Notes under the pieces: generated by a model
Databases searched by the model: none
What the model was told of the DNA's origin: nothing
Seen by the model: only the letters and a program-made list of their open reading frames with translations
Made by a program: the position numbers and the translations under genes
Source of the DNA: Cellvibrionaceae bacterium
GTDB lineage: Bacteria; Pseudomonadota; Gammaproteobacteria; Pseudomonadales; Cellvibrionaceae
NCBI GenBank assembly: GCA_021151615.1
Contig: JAGKXA010000001.1
Location: 1-64,000, forward strand
Direction of reading: 5' to 3'
Length of the DNA: 64,000 nucleotides
Shown here: positions 9,217-18,984 of the stretch, one piece after another
How the letters are laid out: every line of letters starts with the position of its first letter
Position numbering within the stretch: position 1 is the first letter of the stretch

Positions 9217-10464
9217 ATGAATAATAAAAAATCTGTAACACAGCAATTTCTGAAAGCAGCGCTTATTGCCTGCGCCGGTATTGCTTCTGTTGCTAATGCG
9301 GTGGTTTACCAGGCAGAAAATTACAATGCGTTTTACGATACTACCCCCGGTAACAGCGGCGGTGTATTTCGTGGCGATGCGGTAGATATTGAAGCCACCA
9401 CAGACAGCGGTGGCGGTTACAACGTGGGTTGGATAGTGCAGGGTGAATGGCTTGTCTTTAACGGTTTAAATATTCCCACGACTGGCAGCTACACAGTACG
9501 CTTGCGTGTAGCTTCGCCGAATGGCGCAACGGCATCGGTAGATTTAAATGCGGGTTCAATTCCACTGGGCAATTTTGTTATTCCCGCCACCGGTGGCTGG
9601 CAAAATTGGACCACGATATCGCGTACCGTAAATTTAAATGCAGGCACCTACAACCTGGGGGTTTTTGCACAGACATCTGATTGGAATTTTAACTGGATTG
9701 AAATTATTCCCAACAACACTAATCCGGGCCGTACGTTGGTGTGGTCCGATGAGTTCAATAGCATCAATACCGCTAACTGGACGTTTGAAACGGGCGGTGG
9801 TGGTTGGGGCAATAATGAATTGCAGTATTACACCAATGGCCAAAACGCGTTTATCCAAAATGATGCGCAAGCGGGTGGCAATGTATTGGTGATTGAAGCG
9901 CGCAAAAACAATCCATCCAATTACGGTTGCTGGTACGGTACCTGTACTTACACTTCAACACGTATGGTTAGCCGCGATAAGAAAACGTTCAAATACGGTC
10001 GCATTGAAGCGCGCATGAAATTGCCACAAACGCAAGGTATTTGGCCAGCATTCTGGATGCTGGGCAGCAACCTGGGTTCGGTGGGTTGGCCGCAGTCAGG
10101 CGAAATCGACATTATGGAACACGTAGGTTTTGAACCAACCACGACCCACGGCGCATTGCATGGCCCGGGTTATTCTGGCAACACACCCATCATGGGCACG
10201 CACAACCTGGGTGAATATGTGAATGTGAATTACCACGTGTATGCGGTGGAGTGGGATAGCAACGGTATTCGCTGGTTCCGCGATAATATCCAGTTTTATT
10301 CGGTAACCCGTGCGCAGGTGCAAAACTACGGCACCTGGGTATTTGATCAACCTTTCTTCCTGTTGCTGAACGTTGCCGTAGGCGGCAGCTGGCCAGGTAG
10401 CCCGGATGCTGGCAGTGTATTTCCGCAACGTATGTATGTGGATTATGTGCGCGTTTATCAGTAA
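9217..10464 (+). CDS. Secreted GH16 laminarinase (endo-1,3-beta-glucanase) with N-terminal CBM6
   Basis: The start is ATG 9217, preceded by AAAGGA; the longer frame from 9169 adds residues before the signal peptide. Of 415 residues, 1-29 form a signal peptide (LIACAGIASVANA). Residues about 30-155 are a CBM6 (VVYQAENYNAF, GWIVQGEWLVFNGLN). Residues about 170-415 are GH16 with the diagnostic GEIDIMEHVG: nucleophile Glu296, Asp298, acid/base Glu301. WGNNELQYYT and the C-terminal YVDYVRVYQ are typical of laminarinases. It should hydrolyse beta-1,3-glucans outside the cell. The gene appears monocistronic and ends in a terminator shared with the convergent chemoreceptor gene. Confidence 0.93.
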   Translation: MNNKKSVTQQFLKAALIACAGIASVANAVVYQAENYNAFYDTTPGNSGGVFRGDAVDIEATTDSGGGYNVGWIVQGEWLVFNGLNIPTTGSYTVRLRVASPNGATASVDLNAGSIPLGNFVIPATGGWQNWTTISRTVNLNAGTYNLGVFAQTSDWNFNWIEIIPNNTNPGRTLVWSDEFNSINTANWTFETGGGGWGNNELQYYTNGQNAFIQNDAQAGGNVLVIEARKNNPSNYGCWYGTCTYTSTRMVSRDKKTFKYGRIEARMKLPQTQGIWPAFWMLGSNLGSVGWPQSGEIDIMEHVGFEPTTTHGALHGPGYSGNTPIMGTHNLGEYVNVNYHVYAVEWDSNGIRWFRDNIQFYSVTRAQVQNYGTWVFDQPFFLLLNVAVGGSWPGSPDAGSVFPQRMYVDYVRVYQ

Positions 10465-10500
10465 TTACTTGGCAATAATTTTTAAAGCAGTAACCTAAAC

Positions 10501-10534
10501 AAAAAACGGCAGCCTGATTAGCTGCCGTTTTTTT
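10501..10534. terminator. Bidirectional terminator between laminarinase and chemoreceptor genes
   Basis: AAAAAACGGCAGC, a seven-base loop, GCTGCCGTTTTTTT. The stem carries a T tract on both strands, so it can end the laminarinase transcript and the convergent chemoreceptor transcript (stop at 10549). Confidence 0.88.
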
Positions 10535-10548
10535 CACTACCAACATAT

Positions 10549-12690
10549 TTAACGTGCTGTCACCTGAAATACTCCGGCAAGTTGATGCAATTTTGTCGCC
10601 GTATTTTTTAATCTGTCCGAACTGGTATGCAGTGCGCGCACCACTTTATTCATGGTTTGGCTTGCACTGGCAACTTCACGCACATGGTGGCCGTGCTGTT
10701 GGCTGTTGTTGTCTATGTGGTGAATAATATCGAACATGCGTTCTACAATTTGATGCAGTTGCGAATTATCCGTAGAGGCTTCTTCCGCTAAACGCAAACC
10801 GCGATCTACATCGGCTACGCTGGTTTCCATATAGGTTGCCGCCGTTTGGGACTCTTGCCGAATAGCTTCAATTTTTTCACCGATGTCCTGGGCAACACTG
10901 GCTGTTCTGCTGGCTAAATTGCGCACTTCCTCGGCAACTACGGAGAATCCGCGCCCGTGTTCGCCAGCGCGTGCCGCTTCAATGGCTGCATTTAGCGCGA
11001 GCAGATTGGTTTGGCTGGTAATGTCGCTGATTAATGACACCATATTGCCAATTTCAGCCGTGCGATTATTTAGTGTATGGATGGTGCGCGCCGAGGTTTC
11101 CACCACATCGCGAATGCTTTGGGTTCCGGTACGCACCGATTCAAATTGACTGCGCGCTTGCTCAACAACTGTTTCCATCACTTTTTTCATATCGCTGGCA
11201 GTGCCGGAGGCGTTACTGATTTCGTGCAGTTGGTTGTGCATGAGGTCCAGCATTTTTTCCATGGAATTGGAAACATGGCTCGAAGACTGGTTGGCTTCAC
11301 TGTTGCGCTTGAGCAGGGTATCGCTGTTTTTCATCACCTCGTCGGCCGCGCGAATGACTTCGCCGACGATATGATCCAGGTTGTCGATAAAACTGTTCGT
11401 CCATTTTCCCAGGTCGCCAGTCTCGTCATTCGCGAGTTTGCGTGTATCCAATCGCTGTTGCAAATTGCCACCGCCTTCGGCAATGGTGTGAATGACCTCA
11501 GTCATTTTCCCCAATCGCCGTGCAAGGCGCCGCGGCCCACGTTGTTGGAAAATTTTCGCACCTATAATCAGTGCCAGCAGGGTGAGCGAATTAACTATGT
11601 TGTTTGACCAATCAGTAAATTCATGCAGGCCTGCATTCAATAAAAACGCGCTGCCAACGCAGGCGGTGTAGATATTCATCAATTTATAATCAAGTGAACG
11701 ATGACGATAAACTTCTTCCAGGTCTGCTTCGCACATCATGCCCCAGGTATCAGGAGAGCCCGGTAGATTGAAGGTCACACCCTTGCCCACCACGGGAATA
11801 TGGCGATAGTCGGAATAGCCGGGGTAGGTGACAAATAAATTACTGCCTTTGCGAATGGTTTCGCGTACGCCGGGGTGTAAGTCATTGGTGGCTGGATCAG
11901 TAAAGCGAATTTCAAATTCAGTGTGCTGTTGGATTTTGACGGTGCCCCAATCGGTATGCACGCCGGATTTTAAATTTTCACCGTGGGTAAAGGTATCGTC
12001 TTCAAAGCGCGAGCGGGAAAGCGCGGTTCCGCTTTTGATGGAATTATCAAAAACCGATTTCACCATAAATAAATAGTTATCGCCGGATTCTGCAAAAATA
12101 TGCCCGGCTTCGCGCTGGATTAAATCGCCCAGCACATCATTGGGAATACGCGCGCACAAACAACCTTTATTGCCTGGGTTTAATTCAATCGGCAAATAAA
12201 ACATCAGCGTGACTTGATCGTGAAAGGCAGAGCTGCGTTTACCTATTGATAATGTTTGCGGGTCTTTATAGGGGCCGTGTAAAAAAGGAGCGGCAAGTCC
12301 TGCAGTAACAGCGCGTGGGTTTAAATCCTGTTTGCCAATATGTTGGCTACAGGTGGATGAAATAACCACGCCTTGCTCATCGACCAAAAACAATTCGGTG
12401 CAATCGCCCATCGCCTGCCAGGTTTTGCGCAAAATATTTTCAGCGGAGTCATCCAGCATTTGTAATTGGCTACGGCAGGATTCCAGTTGGGTCCATTGAC
12501 GCTTTACCCATTGCTGCAAGAGTTTGATGCGGGTGTTGGCGATACTTTCAAAGGTTTGTTCCATAACTGGGTAGCGATTGCGGTTTAACCAACAGGCCCA
12601 GCCCATTGCCAGTTTTCCGGTTTTTCCTGACCAATTCAGCCAGCCACGCTCCGCGGGCGACAAATACATTGAGTCGCTGTGTAAATACAT
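10549..12690 (-). CDS. Methyl-accepting chemotaxis protein with a mid-protein membrane hairpin
   Basis: A 713-residue chemoreceptor. The C-terminal part is a standard MCP signalling coiled coil with hairpin tip segment [16 protein letters not shown] and flanking [22 protein letters not shown] pieces, which bind CheW/CheA. A HAMP-like linker lies at about 385-445. The only clear membrane helices are at about 336-355 and 362-381, and no N-terminal helix is seen, so the roughly 330-residue sensor part ([13 protein letters not shown], cache-like) may be cytoplasmic instead of periplasmic. The ligand is unknown. The last residues show no CheR-binding pentapeptide. Confidence 0.9.
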   Translation of the reverse strand: MYLHSDSMYLSPAERGWLNWSGKTGKLAMGWACWLNRNRYPVMEQTFESIANTRIKLLQQWVKRQWTQLESCRSQLQMLDDSAENILRKTWQAMGDCTELFLVDEQGVVISSTCSQHIGKQDLNPRAVTAGLAAPFLHGPYKDPQTLSIGKRSSAFHDQVTLMFYLPIELNPGNKGCLCARIPNDVLGDLIQREAGHIFAESGDNYLFMVKSVFDNSIKSGTALSRSRFEDDTFTHGENLKSGVHTDWGTVKIQQHTEFEIRFTDPATNDLHPGVRETIRKGSNLFVTYPGYSDYRHIPVVGKGVTFNLPGSPDTWGMMCEADLEEVYRHRSLDYKLMNIYTACVGSAFLLNAGLHEFTDWSNNIVNSLTLLALIIGAKIFQQRGPRRLARRLGKMTEVIHTIAEGGGNLQQRLDTRKLANDETGDLGKWTNSFIDNLDHIVGEVIRAADEVMKNSDTLLKRNSEANQSSSHVSNSMEKMLDLMHNQLHEISNASGTASDMKKVMETVVEQARSQFESVRTGTQSIRDVVETSARTIHTLNNRTAEIGNMVSLISDITSQTNLLALNAAIEAARAGEHGRGFSVVAEEVRNLASRTASVAQDIGEKIEAIRQESQTAATYMETSVADVDRGLRLAEEASTDNSQLHQIVERMFDIIHHIDNNSQQHGHHVREVASASQTMNKVVRALHTSSDRLKNTATKLHQLAGVFQVTAR

Positions 12691-12919
12691 AGGTCTTCTT
12701 CACCTGTTTCCAGAGTTGGTAGTAGGGGGGTAATACTTCTAGTTGTTGTATTTGGTGTCAGGCAGAATGTGTGCCAGTTCACGGGAAAAAGTCATAATGG
12801 CAGAGAATCTGGCGAGCAAGGCGCGTTTTGGGTGCGTGATGCAGATTATTTTGGTGCTCGCGAATGGGGGGTGCACCAGAAGGGGGATTTTTATGCTCGT
12901 GTGGCTGAATTTTGCACCA

Positions 12920-13330
12920 TCAAAAATGGGTATTGTTGTTTATACCCAAATTATTGATTTTTGTTTTCCCCAATAACTTCAACAACAAATTGCGCAGGGC
13001 GCGCAGCAGTGGATAAAAAATCCGGGCGAGGTGTTTGGATTTAAACATCCAATAATTCAAGCGATTAAAAAATCCCGAACGACTGCTGATCAACGCCAGG
13101 GCGTGGATAGCATCTGCGCCGTAATAAAGTTGGTGGTCCATTTTCAATACCATGCCCTGGTCTATATCCCAACCCAATGCGGTAATTTCATTTAATACCA
13201 CACTGGGGTCGCGTGCATCCAGTAATACAAATTCACCGATATCTTCGCGAATGCGCACCATGCGGCAATAGTTATCGCAGGCGGGGCATTCTTTATCGTA
13301 AACCAGCACGATTTTTTTGGATTGCTTCAT
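12920..13330 (-). CDS. DCC-family thiol-disulfide oxidoreductase-like protein (DUF393)
   Basis: The ATG at 13330 (MKQSKKIVLVYD) is preferred to the upstream TTG at 13354. The 136-residue product starts with the DCC signature DKECPACDNYC, a CxxC redox-like motif right after the first beta strand of a thioredoxin-like fold. It then has DARDPSVV and the family's GADAIHALALIS segment, followed by a basic, hydrophobic C-terminal tail. Members are predicted thiol-disulfide proteins, often membrane-associated; substrates are unknown. It lies upstream of nothing co-directional within 200 bp and downstream of yggL. Confidence 0.83.
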   Translation of the reverse strand: MKQSKKIVLVYDKECPACDNYCRMVRIREDIGEFVLLDARDPSVVLNEITALGWDIDQGMVLKMDHQLYYGADAIHALALISSRSGFFNRLNYWMFKSKHLARIFYPLLRALRNLLLKLLGKTKINNLGINNNTHF

Positions 13331-13430
13331 GGTTTTCTCTCTGGGGGAAATCAAGCAGGTTTTTAATTCCCCCGGCCCCTCTTTATTATTATGCTCCTAC
13401 CTTTAACGCAGGGAGGTTGGGAGGGATTAA

Positions 13431-13799
13431 CTAAATGTAGTAATTCGCATCGATAATTTCACCGAGCGTAACACTGGCTACTTGCGGTTGGGCTTTTAGC
13501 CACGCAAGCAGTTTTGCTTTATCGGCTTCACTCGTTGAACCATAACGTTGATTGGAACCTACAAAACCTGACAGGCGCTTGCTGGATAAGCCGCCGCCAA
13601 ATGCCAGGCCTTCTGCGTTAATGGCATCGATAAAAAAGCTGTCTACAAATTGACTGATCACTTCTTCACTGATGTCATCTTTAAACTCACATTCCAGTTC
13701 GAACCCAAAGGTGGCGAATTCGTCCTGAAATAATTTTTTTCGCAAACGTTTGCTGCGTTGTGGGGCTTTTTTTTCATTTGCGTTGGTTACTGCGATCAT
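13431..13799 (-). CDS. yggL: YggL-family 50S ribosome-associated protein (DUF469)
   Basis: A 122-residue protein with the family start RSKRLRKKLFQDEFATFGFELECEF, the stretch FVDSFFIDAINAEGLAFGGG and a C-terminal LLAWLKAQPQV region. YggL binds the large ribosomal subunit in E. coli. The N-terminal extension (MIAVTNANEKKAPQ) is basic and slightly longer than in E. coli. It sits between yceH and the DCC protein on the minus strand, with about 75 bp to yceH, so co-transcription is possible. Confidence 0.88.
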   Translation of the reverse strand: MIAVTNANEKKAPQRSKRLRKKLFQDEFATFGFELECEFKDDISEEVISQFVDSFFIDAINAEGLAFGGGLSSKRLSGFVGSNQRYGSTSEADKAKLLAWLKAQPQVASVTLGEIIDANYYI

Positions 13800-13875
13800 G
13801 GGTTTTACCTTTCTTTTAAATCAAAAAAATACTGCAAGTTACAGCGATGGGTAGAGCTAAATAAAATAATGTGAC

Positions 13876-14595
13876 TCAGGATAAATCGGCGTTGCTAACG
13901 CCATTCAAATCCATTAACGCGGCGACCTGTTTTTCCAGGGTGGCGATGCGCAATTCCAGCGAATGAATTTTTTCTTCCTGTTCAGCCCGGCTTTCACTGC
14001 TGCTGGATTTGCTTGCAGAGGCCTGCGCAGCAATTGCACTTAAATCCGGTTGGCCGCACAGCAAGTGTGTGTATCTATCTTCGCGCTGGCCGGGCAGGCG
14101 TGGAATATGCACCACCAGTGGTTTGGTTTTTACGCAGAGGCTTTGCAGTTTTTCTTCCAAGGCCTGTAGTGATGAAAACTCAACCATACGCTGGGTGCGC
14201 GTTAAAATTTCTGCCACTGTTTGCGCGCCGCGCAACAACATTACGGTAAGAATCGCTTGGGTGGCTTTATCGACACTCAGTACGCGGGTGAGGCGCTGGT
14301 CGTAGCGCGCGGCGCGCGAACCGTAATCCACGGCAATTAGCTGGCGATCCTGCAGCTCACTCACACAGCGTTGCAACGGCCCCGAATCATAGTTGGTGAC
14401 AGGTTCACGGCTGGTTTTTTGGTTGCAGGCCAGCTGCAGGCTGTTCAGCGTCAATGGGTATTGGTCGGGCGTAGTGAGTTGTTTTTCCATAAGCGAACCC
14501 AACACACGTGCTTCCATGTCGTTGAGCAGTGCTTCGGTTGGGTTGTGTTCCATTGAGGCTAGGTTTTCCATCATGGTATCTCTGGCAGTTTGCAA
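13876..14595 (-). CDS. yceH: YceH-family protein (UPF0502 / DUF480)
   Basis: A 239-residue cytoplasmic protein with the conserved start LNDMEARVLGSLMEKQLTTPDQYPLTLNS and then ACNQKTSREPV, forming the tandem winged-helix fold of the family. The C-terminal 45 residues are a coiled coil (EEKIHSLELRIATLEKQVAALM). Function is unknown; a DNA-binding role is inferred from the fold. ATG 14595 and an in-frame ATG at about 14574 are both plausible starts; the conserved part begins after both. Confidence 0.88.
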   Translation of the reverse strand: MQTARDTMMENLASMEHNPTEALLNDMEARVLGSLMEKQLTTPDQYPLTLNSLQLACNQKTSREPVTNYDSGPLQRCVSELQDRQLIAVDYGSRAARYDQRLTRVLSVDKATQAILTVMLLRGAQTVAEILTRTQRMVEFSSLQALEEKLQSLCVKTKPLVVHIPRLPGQREDRYTHLLCGQPDLSAIAAQASASKSSSSESRAEQEEKIHSLELRIATLEKQVAALMDLNGVSNADLS

Positions 14596-14741
14596 GGGCT
14601 GCCACTCTACGCCCCTGGCGGCGAAATTTCATCTGTTAGTCTTTTGCGCGTTATTTATTCGCAATTTATATGACGGATGGCGTTAGGCTGCCTATATTTT
14701 AAGCGTAAGTGGTATTGAGTAATTCTGTCGAGGATGGCCCT

Positions 14742-15908
14742 ATGGATGCTTTGTGGATAATGACTGAACCGGATCGCTGTTATCGTGTGCCGGATCAGCA
14801 GATGATCGTGGATAAGATGGGCGAGGCGTTGATTGAGGCGGAAAGCTATAAGGTTTTTCCGGTTGATCAGGGGGCATTTACCGAGCTTTGCAACCAGGTT
14901 GAGATAGTGATTTTGGTGGCTGGTTCACGGCGTTTGAACAGCCAGTGGCTGGAGGCAATTCCCGCGCATTTGCCCAAAGTGGGTTTTCTGGATGACCGCA
15001 TTCACCCCGAGGTGCGTTTGCAACTTACCCTGCTCGGGGTGGATGGTTATATTTCCCTGGCGATGAATCAACCGGATTTTGCAGTGGTGTTGCAAAAAAT
15101 CCATGAAGATAAAATGGCCATTAACAACTTACAGGAAGAATTAAAAAATTTTTCGGCCATTGCTTTTACCGCCATGTCATCCGCATCCGAAATGGGGATC
15201 GTGGCGGTGTTTGCCGAAAAAGTGCAATCCTGTATGGAATTGCATCGCCTTGCGAATTTAATCCACGGGTGTATGAGTGACTTAAGCCTGGAAGGAGTAG
15301 TGCAATTTATATTTGATAAGGATATTAGTATTTTCCCGGCGGATGTTCCCGTCTCCTATTTACGCTTGCTGCAAAGTGCCAGCGAAGCAGAAACCCGTAT
15401 TATTTCGCACGGACGTTTCCTCTTGTTTAGCTTTGACCATGTACAATTGCTGGTGACAAATGCACCATTTCAGGATCAGGAGCGCTATGGTCGTTTGCGC
15501 GATGTATTAGCACATGTGGTGTCTATCGCCGAAGCGCGTGCAAAAACACTCAAGGTTAATACGCTATTAAAAATCCAGCAGGATAATGCGCGCATGGTAA
15601 TGATGTTGCTTGAGATGGCCTCGTCGGACAACCGCAATTCGGTAAAGGAAATTATGACGGATCTCTCGGATTCGTTGCGTATTATGGCAACCGGTTTTGA
15701 TTTGAATATGGAGCAAGAAGCGGAACTCTTGAGCCTTTCAGAAAAGGCGCTTAATTCCCTTGAGGGGTTGCAAGAGGCCACTATGGCAGTGGAAGTGCAT
15801 TTTCGCAGCTTGCTACAGCAGTTGGATGAGGCATCCAGTTTGCTCCAGGGCCCGCCAGAAACGGAGCAACCAGCGGTAACCTGCGACAGTAAAATAGAAT
15901 TGTTTTAA
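14742..15908 (+). CDS. Hypothetical protein with degenerate receiver-like N-terminus and long helical C-terminus
   Basis: ATG 14742 is preferred over GTG 14709 because a GAGGA motif lies about 8 nt upstream. The first 120 residues alternate strands and helices like a response-regulator receiver (VEIVILVAGSRR, LPKVGFLDDRIHPE, LLGVDGYISL) but lack the phosphoacceptor pattern. The remaining part is mostly helical (QEELKNFSAIAFTAMSSASEMG, later SLSEKALNSLEGLQEATMAVE), suggesting a dimeric signalling or scaffold protein. No enzyme motif is visible. It is convergent with the shikimate-kinase-like gene, with 15 bp between. Confidence 0.65.
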   Translation: MDALWIMTEPDRCYRVPDQQMIVDKMGEALIEAESYKVFPVDQGAFTELCNQVEIVILVAGSRRLNSQWLEAIPAHLPKVGFLDDRIHPEVRLQLTLLGVDGYISLAMNQPDFAVVLQKIHEDKMAINNLQEELKNFSAIAFTAMSSASEMGIVAVFAEKVQSCMELHRLANLIHGCMSDLSLEGVVQFIFDKDISIFPADVPVSYLRLLQSASEAETRIISHGRFLLFSFDHVQLLVTNAPFQDQERYGRLRDVLAHVVSIAEARAKTLKVNTLLKIQQDNARMVMMLLEMASSDNRNSVKEIMTDLSDSLRIMATGFDLNMEQEAELLSLSEKALNSLEGLQEATMAVEVHFRSLLQQLDEASSLLQGPPETEQPAVTCDSKIELF

Positions 15909-15923
15909 TTTGTGCGCGGAGGG

Positions 15924-16454
15924 TCAGGCGTCCTCCGCTGCAAAATCTTCTGCCTCCTGGCAAATCACTTCTTCGACTAACTGATCCTGATTTTTCCCCT
16001 GGCAATCAATCACTATATCGGCGTAACGCAAATAAAGCGGGCGTCGCTCTGCATAAAGCTCCGCAAAGGTTTGCTGCGGCGCGCGCGCGATGCCGCGTGT
16101 GCTCATATTGTTAATGCGTTGTTCCAATTCCTGAATTGCTACATCCAGAAAAATAATTTGCCCGAATTTTTTTAAATGCTGCATGGCTTTATCGCTATAC
16201 ACAGCACTGCCACCGGTCGCAATAATGTGATTTGCATAATTGGTGTTGAGCAATATTTTTTCCTCGTGGTCACGCAATGCCAAATACCCCTGTTCATGCA
16301 AGATATCCTGCAGGGTTTTGCGGTGCTCCAGTTGAATTAATAAATCGGTATCGACAAAATCCTTCGCCAGGTGTTTGGCGAGCAGCAGGCCAATCGTGCT
16401 TTTTCCGGCACCGGGCATACCAATAATAATCAGGCTTTGGTGATAGGGATTCAT
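15924..16454 (-). CDS. Shikimate-kinase-family protein (divergent, stand-alone)
   Basis: A 176-residue P-loop kinase with Walker A GMPGAGKST at residues 12-20, the DTD motif after FV, and LRDHEEK with the shikimate-type Arg-x3-Glu. Two features depart from canonical AroK: the TGGG loop reads TGGSAV, and the lid motif, usually RPL, reads RGIAR. The downstream AELYAERRPLYLRYAD matches the family. It is not next to aroB, the usual AroK neighbour. It may be a secondary shikimate kinase or act on another small alcohol; I infer the kinase fold confidently but not the substrate. Confidence 0.75.
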   Translation of the reverse strand: MNPYHQSLIIIGMPGAGKSTIGLLLAKHLAKDFVDTDLLIQLEHRKTLQDILHEQGYLALRDHEEKILLNTNYANHIIATGGSAVYSDKAMQHLKKFGQIIFLDVAIQELEQRINNMSTRGIARAPQQTFAELYAERRPLYLRYADIVIDCQGKNQDQLVEEVICQEAEDFAAEDA

Positions 16455-16551
16455 TGCGTGTCTCCAGCAGTAGGTGAGTCAGGTGTGGCGGGAGCGGCGG
16501 GTCATTCAACTATAGTCGATTTTGTTGGTGATGAGGGTGGGATCATAAGAA

Positions 16552-16590
16552 CGAGAAAGAAAAAGCCCCGGTTTTTTAGTTCCGGGGCTG
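16552..16590 (-). terminator. Terminator of the CxxCH-containing secreted protein gene
   Basis: Read on the minus strand: AGCCCCGG, a ten-base loop, CCGGGGCT and then TTTTCTTTCT. It lies about 30 bp after the stop codon at 16619. Confidence 0.83.
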
Positions 16591-16618
16591 AGATTTAGGT
16601 TGACACTACCAATGGCAC

Positions 16619-18445
16619 TTAATGCACTGCTTTGAACTTCGCGGGCAGGCTCAACTCATTCAGCAACAAGTTGCCAATGGGCGCGAGTTTGCCGCAACTC
16701 ATAGTGGCGGCCACATTCAAATCTGCCGCGCGTCTGGCCAGATCATTGAAATTCCGCATTACCGCCGGGTTGCGTGGATCGGGTACAGAAATACCGGTTA
16801 GGAAACCCGACAGCTGCGCGGGGAATCCGGGGGCCGAGTTGTAATCCAGATGCGCAAAGGGCGTTGAAGTTTCCATTTGGTGGCAACCGCTGCAGGTATT
16901 TAATGCCAGCTCAAAGAGTGCATCGTCACGCACGGTGGCTGGTGGCGGAGTAACCGGTGCGGGTGTTGTGGGTACGGTTAACAAACCGGCTGGCGCATTC
17001 CAGAGTACAGGTACGGGCGCACTACCTGCCGTTATCGACGGGGGAACGGAATGTTGTGCTGGTGGTGGGCCTACCAACTGTGGCCAGTTGGCATTCAGGT
17101 AGCTGGCGAGCGTTGCCGAGTTGTTGAAGCTGATATGGGGTTCCTGCTTCACATCGGTTTCTATCAGATTACCGCCCGTCGCAGGAAGCACAAATTCGCG
17201 CAATTCCCACAGCAGTGATCCGGGCAGGAATTCATTGGTGCGCACCTGACCGATAGCACTTTGGTTAGGCGCGGAAGGATTGGCACCGGCTGCGGTAAAT
17301 ACTTGCGTCAAGCTTTCCAGGTCAGCGTTGTAATTGGCGGAGCCGGCCAGCGCCACCCATTTTTGCGCCCAGGTGCGGATATTGCTACAACCGCTGATGG
17401 GCACCTTGTACTCGAGGATGATGGTTTTGCTCAAGTTGTTGCAGTCACCATCGTGCAGGGCAAATACAAAGCGTCCTTCTCCTGCGTCGCCACCAGCATA
17501 GGGGCCAGTGCCACCGCGCAGGTCAACGCGCAATACAATCCCCAGTAACCGGAAGGGACTCTCTTGCGGCAAGAGTGTTGCACCGGCACCACCACTGCGA
17601 ATCTCCCAATCCTTAATCACTTTTTGATACACATTCGGGCGCGCGGCCACATTAAAACCGTTGATGGTTTGTGCCACAGTCCAGTGCTTGAAGAGCGCTT
17701 TGATAAAGTCCGAGGTGGATGAAGTTCCATTTGCCATATTTTCCATCAGGCGCCAAAAAGTCCATTCCCCTACCGGGTTACCTAGGGGTGAACTATTAGA
17801 GGTTGAACAAGCCCAGGTTCTGCCGGGATCGTTCACAACACTCACATCAGTAACCATCAGCGATTGCGGAATGCTAATGGCGGCCGGTGCGGGTTCTACC
17901 TCCGGTGGCAAACCAATCGGAATATTGAGCAGCGGCAGTTGAATGGTGGTATTCACTTTTATTTGCGTGGCATCCAGCGGTAATGCAAAGCGCGCTTCTT
18001 TGCCATTGTTTATGCCGCTGAACTCTAGCGAATTTCCAGTTAAGGAAATTTTTTGGTGACTAATGGCCTGGCGGCTACCGGGTGCAAAGAATAATTGTTT
18101 TTCCAGATTGGTGGTGCGCGCCAACTGGTTATTGCCTTTAGCGAACGCATCAAAATCAAATTCCGTTTTAATGCTGAATACTCCATCACCAGCGCGCAGA
18201 TCGCCACTGGTGCCATCATCCACCAGGCTGACAGTTGTTTTACCGATTAACAGGCTTAATTTTTTTTCGCGTGTAGATACCGCAGAAAAGCTGGCGCTTA
18301 TTGCTGCGGTTTTATCGTCGAGTTTGGTAATGCTCAAGGTATTAGGTTTTGGATTTGCAGTTTGCGCAAGGCTCGCAGCAGAAAAACCCAGAGTAGTAAA
18401 TAACACGGAAGCAAGAGTAATGAACAAGCTATTCCTGGCTCGCAT
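16619..18445 (-). CDS. Exported protein with choice-of-anchor-X-like N-terminus and C-terminal CxxCH motif
   Basis: ATG 18445 has the strong upstream AAGGGG and precedes the signal peptide; the frame from 18496 adds 17 unlikely residues. The 608-residue product has a signal peptide ending near SLAQT. Its first domain (SFSAVSTREKKLSLLIGKTTVSLVDDG, then RAGDGVFS) resembles choice-of-anchor X domains. A long central beta-rich region contains WACSTSNSSP and WTFWRLMENMANG. The C-terminal part has NTCSGCHQM, a single c-type heme-binding CxxCH, in a context like cytochrome peroxidase or DUF1592-type proteins. Proline-rich linkers separate the parts. Function is unknown; heme attachment is inferred from the motif only. 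Confidence 0.7.
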   Translation of the reverse strand: MRARNSLFITLASVLFTTLGFSAASLAQTANPKPNTLSITKLDDKTAAISASFSAVSTREKKLSLLIGKTTVSLVDDGTSGDLRAGDGVFSIKTEFDFDAFAKGNNQLARTTNLEKQLFFAPGSRQAISHQKISLTGNSLEFSGINNGKEARFALPLDATQIKVNTTIQLPLLNIPIGLPPEVEPAPAAISIPQSLMVTDVSVVNDPGRTWACSTSNSSPLGNPVGEWTFWRLMENMANGTSSTSDFIKALFKHWTVAQTINGFNVAARPNVYQKVIKDWEIRSGGAGATLLPQESPFRLLGIVLRVDLRGGTGPYAGGDAGEGRFVFALHDGDCNNLSKTIILEYKVPISGCSNIRTWAQKWVALAGSANYNADLESLTQVFTAAGANPSAPNQSAIGQVRTNEFLPGSLLWELREFVLPATGGNLIETDVKQEPHISFNNSATLASYLNANWPQLVGPPPAQHSVPPSITAGSAPVPVLWNAPAGLLTVPTTPAPVTPPPATVRDDALFELALNTCSGCHQMETSTPFAHLDYNSAPGFPAQLSGFLTGISVPDPRNPAVMRNFNDLARRAADLNVAATMSCGKLAPIGNLLLNELSLPAKFKAVH

Positions 18446-18496
18446 AAATAACCCCTTAATTAAGATGTTGAAGAAATCCTGTTGGTAAGCACGCAA

Positions 18497-18984
18497 TTTC
18501 CTTGCGCCAGCTAGAGATAAGGGAAAACAATTAGGCTGTCAAAGGAGATGAAAATTATGGCGTATCAACAATCACGATTAATAAAATTATGTTCCTGTGG
18601 GGATTATTTACTCAGCGGAAAGCGTTACTAAAATTCCGGTAATTTTTTTTGTTTTGGTGTTACTAAAAATCAGTGATTTTTTCACATCTGGAGCGTGAAA
18701 TATTTTTTTTAAATGCTTATAGCGAAATTGAAAAATTATTTTTTCGGGATATTTAAATTGCTATATGCAAGGCTGTTCGCTGTGCAGCCTGGCAACGGCG
18801 TCTGTAATCCATTCCCCATAGTTTCTGAAAGCCCTGCCAGTTTTGCATAATTACCTGAAGGAGTATGCACGGTCGCTGTTTTGTGAGTATGTCCCCTGAC
18901 GCGACCACCACGTGCTCTTCACGTTGTTTTGGTGCCTTGGCTGGTGCTAGAGTAAGTGCTGCCCGCGATGAAAGGATTATTACT
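18497..18984. other. Intergenic promoter region, AT-rich, no gene seen
   Basis: About 490 bp divergently separating the CxxCH protein gene and the KAP NTPase gene. The 18590-18750 section is strongly AT-rich, with several short A/T tracts that could hold promoters for both genes. In-frame codons upstream of 18985 belong to an alternative start of the KAP gene (ATG 18865), whose ribosome-binding-like AAGGAG abuts the codon too closely. Confidence 0.4.

Noticed and set aside
11077..11607. A long plus-strand frame inside the chemoreceptor gene
   Set aside because: It is antisense to a well-supported MCP gene and arises from its codon bias.
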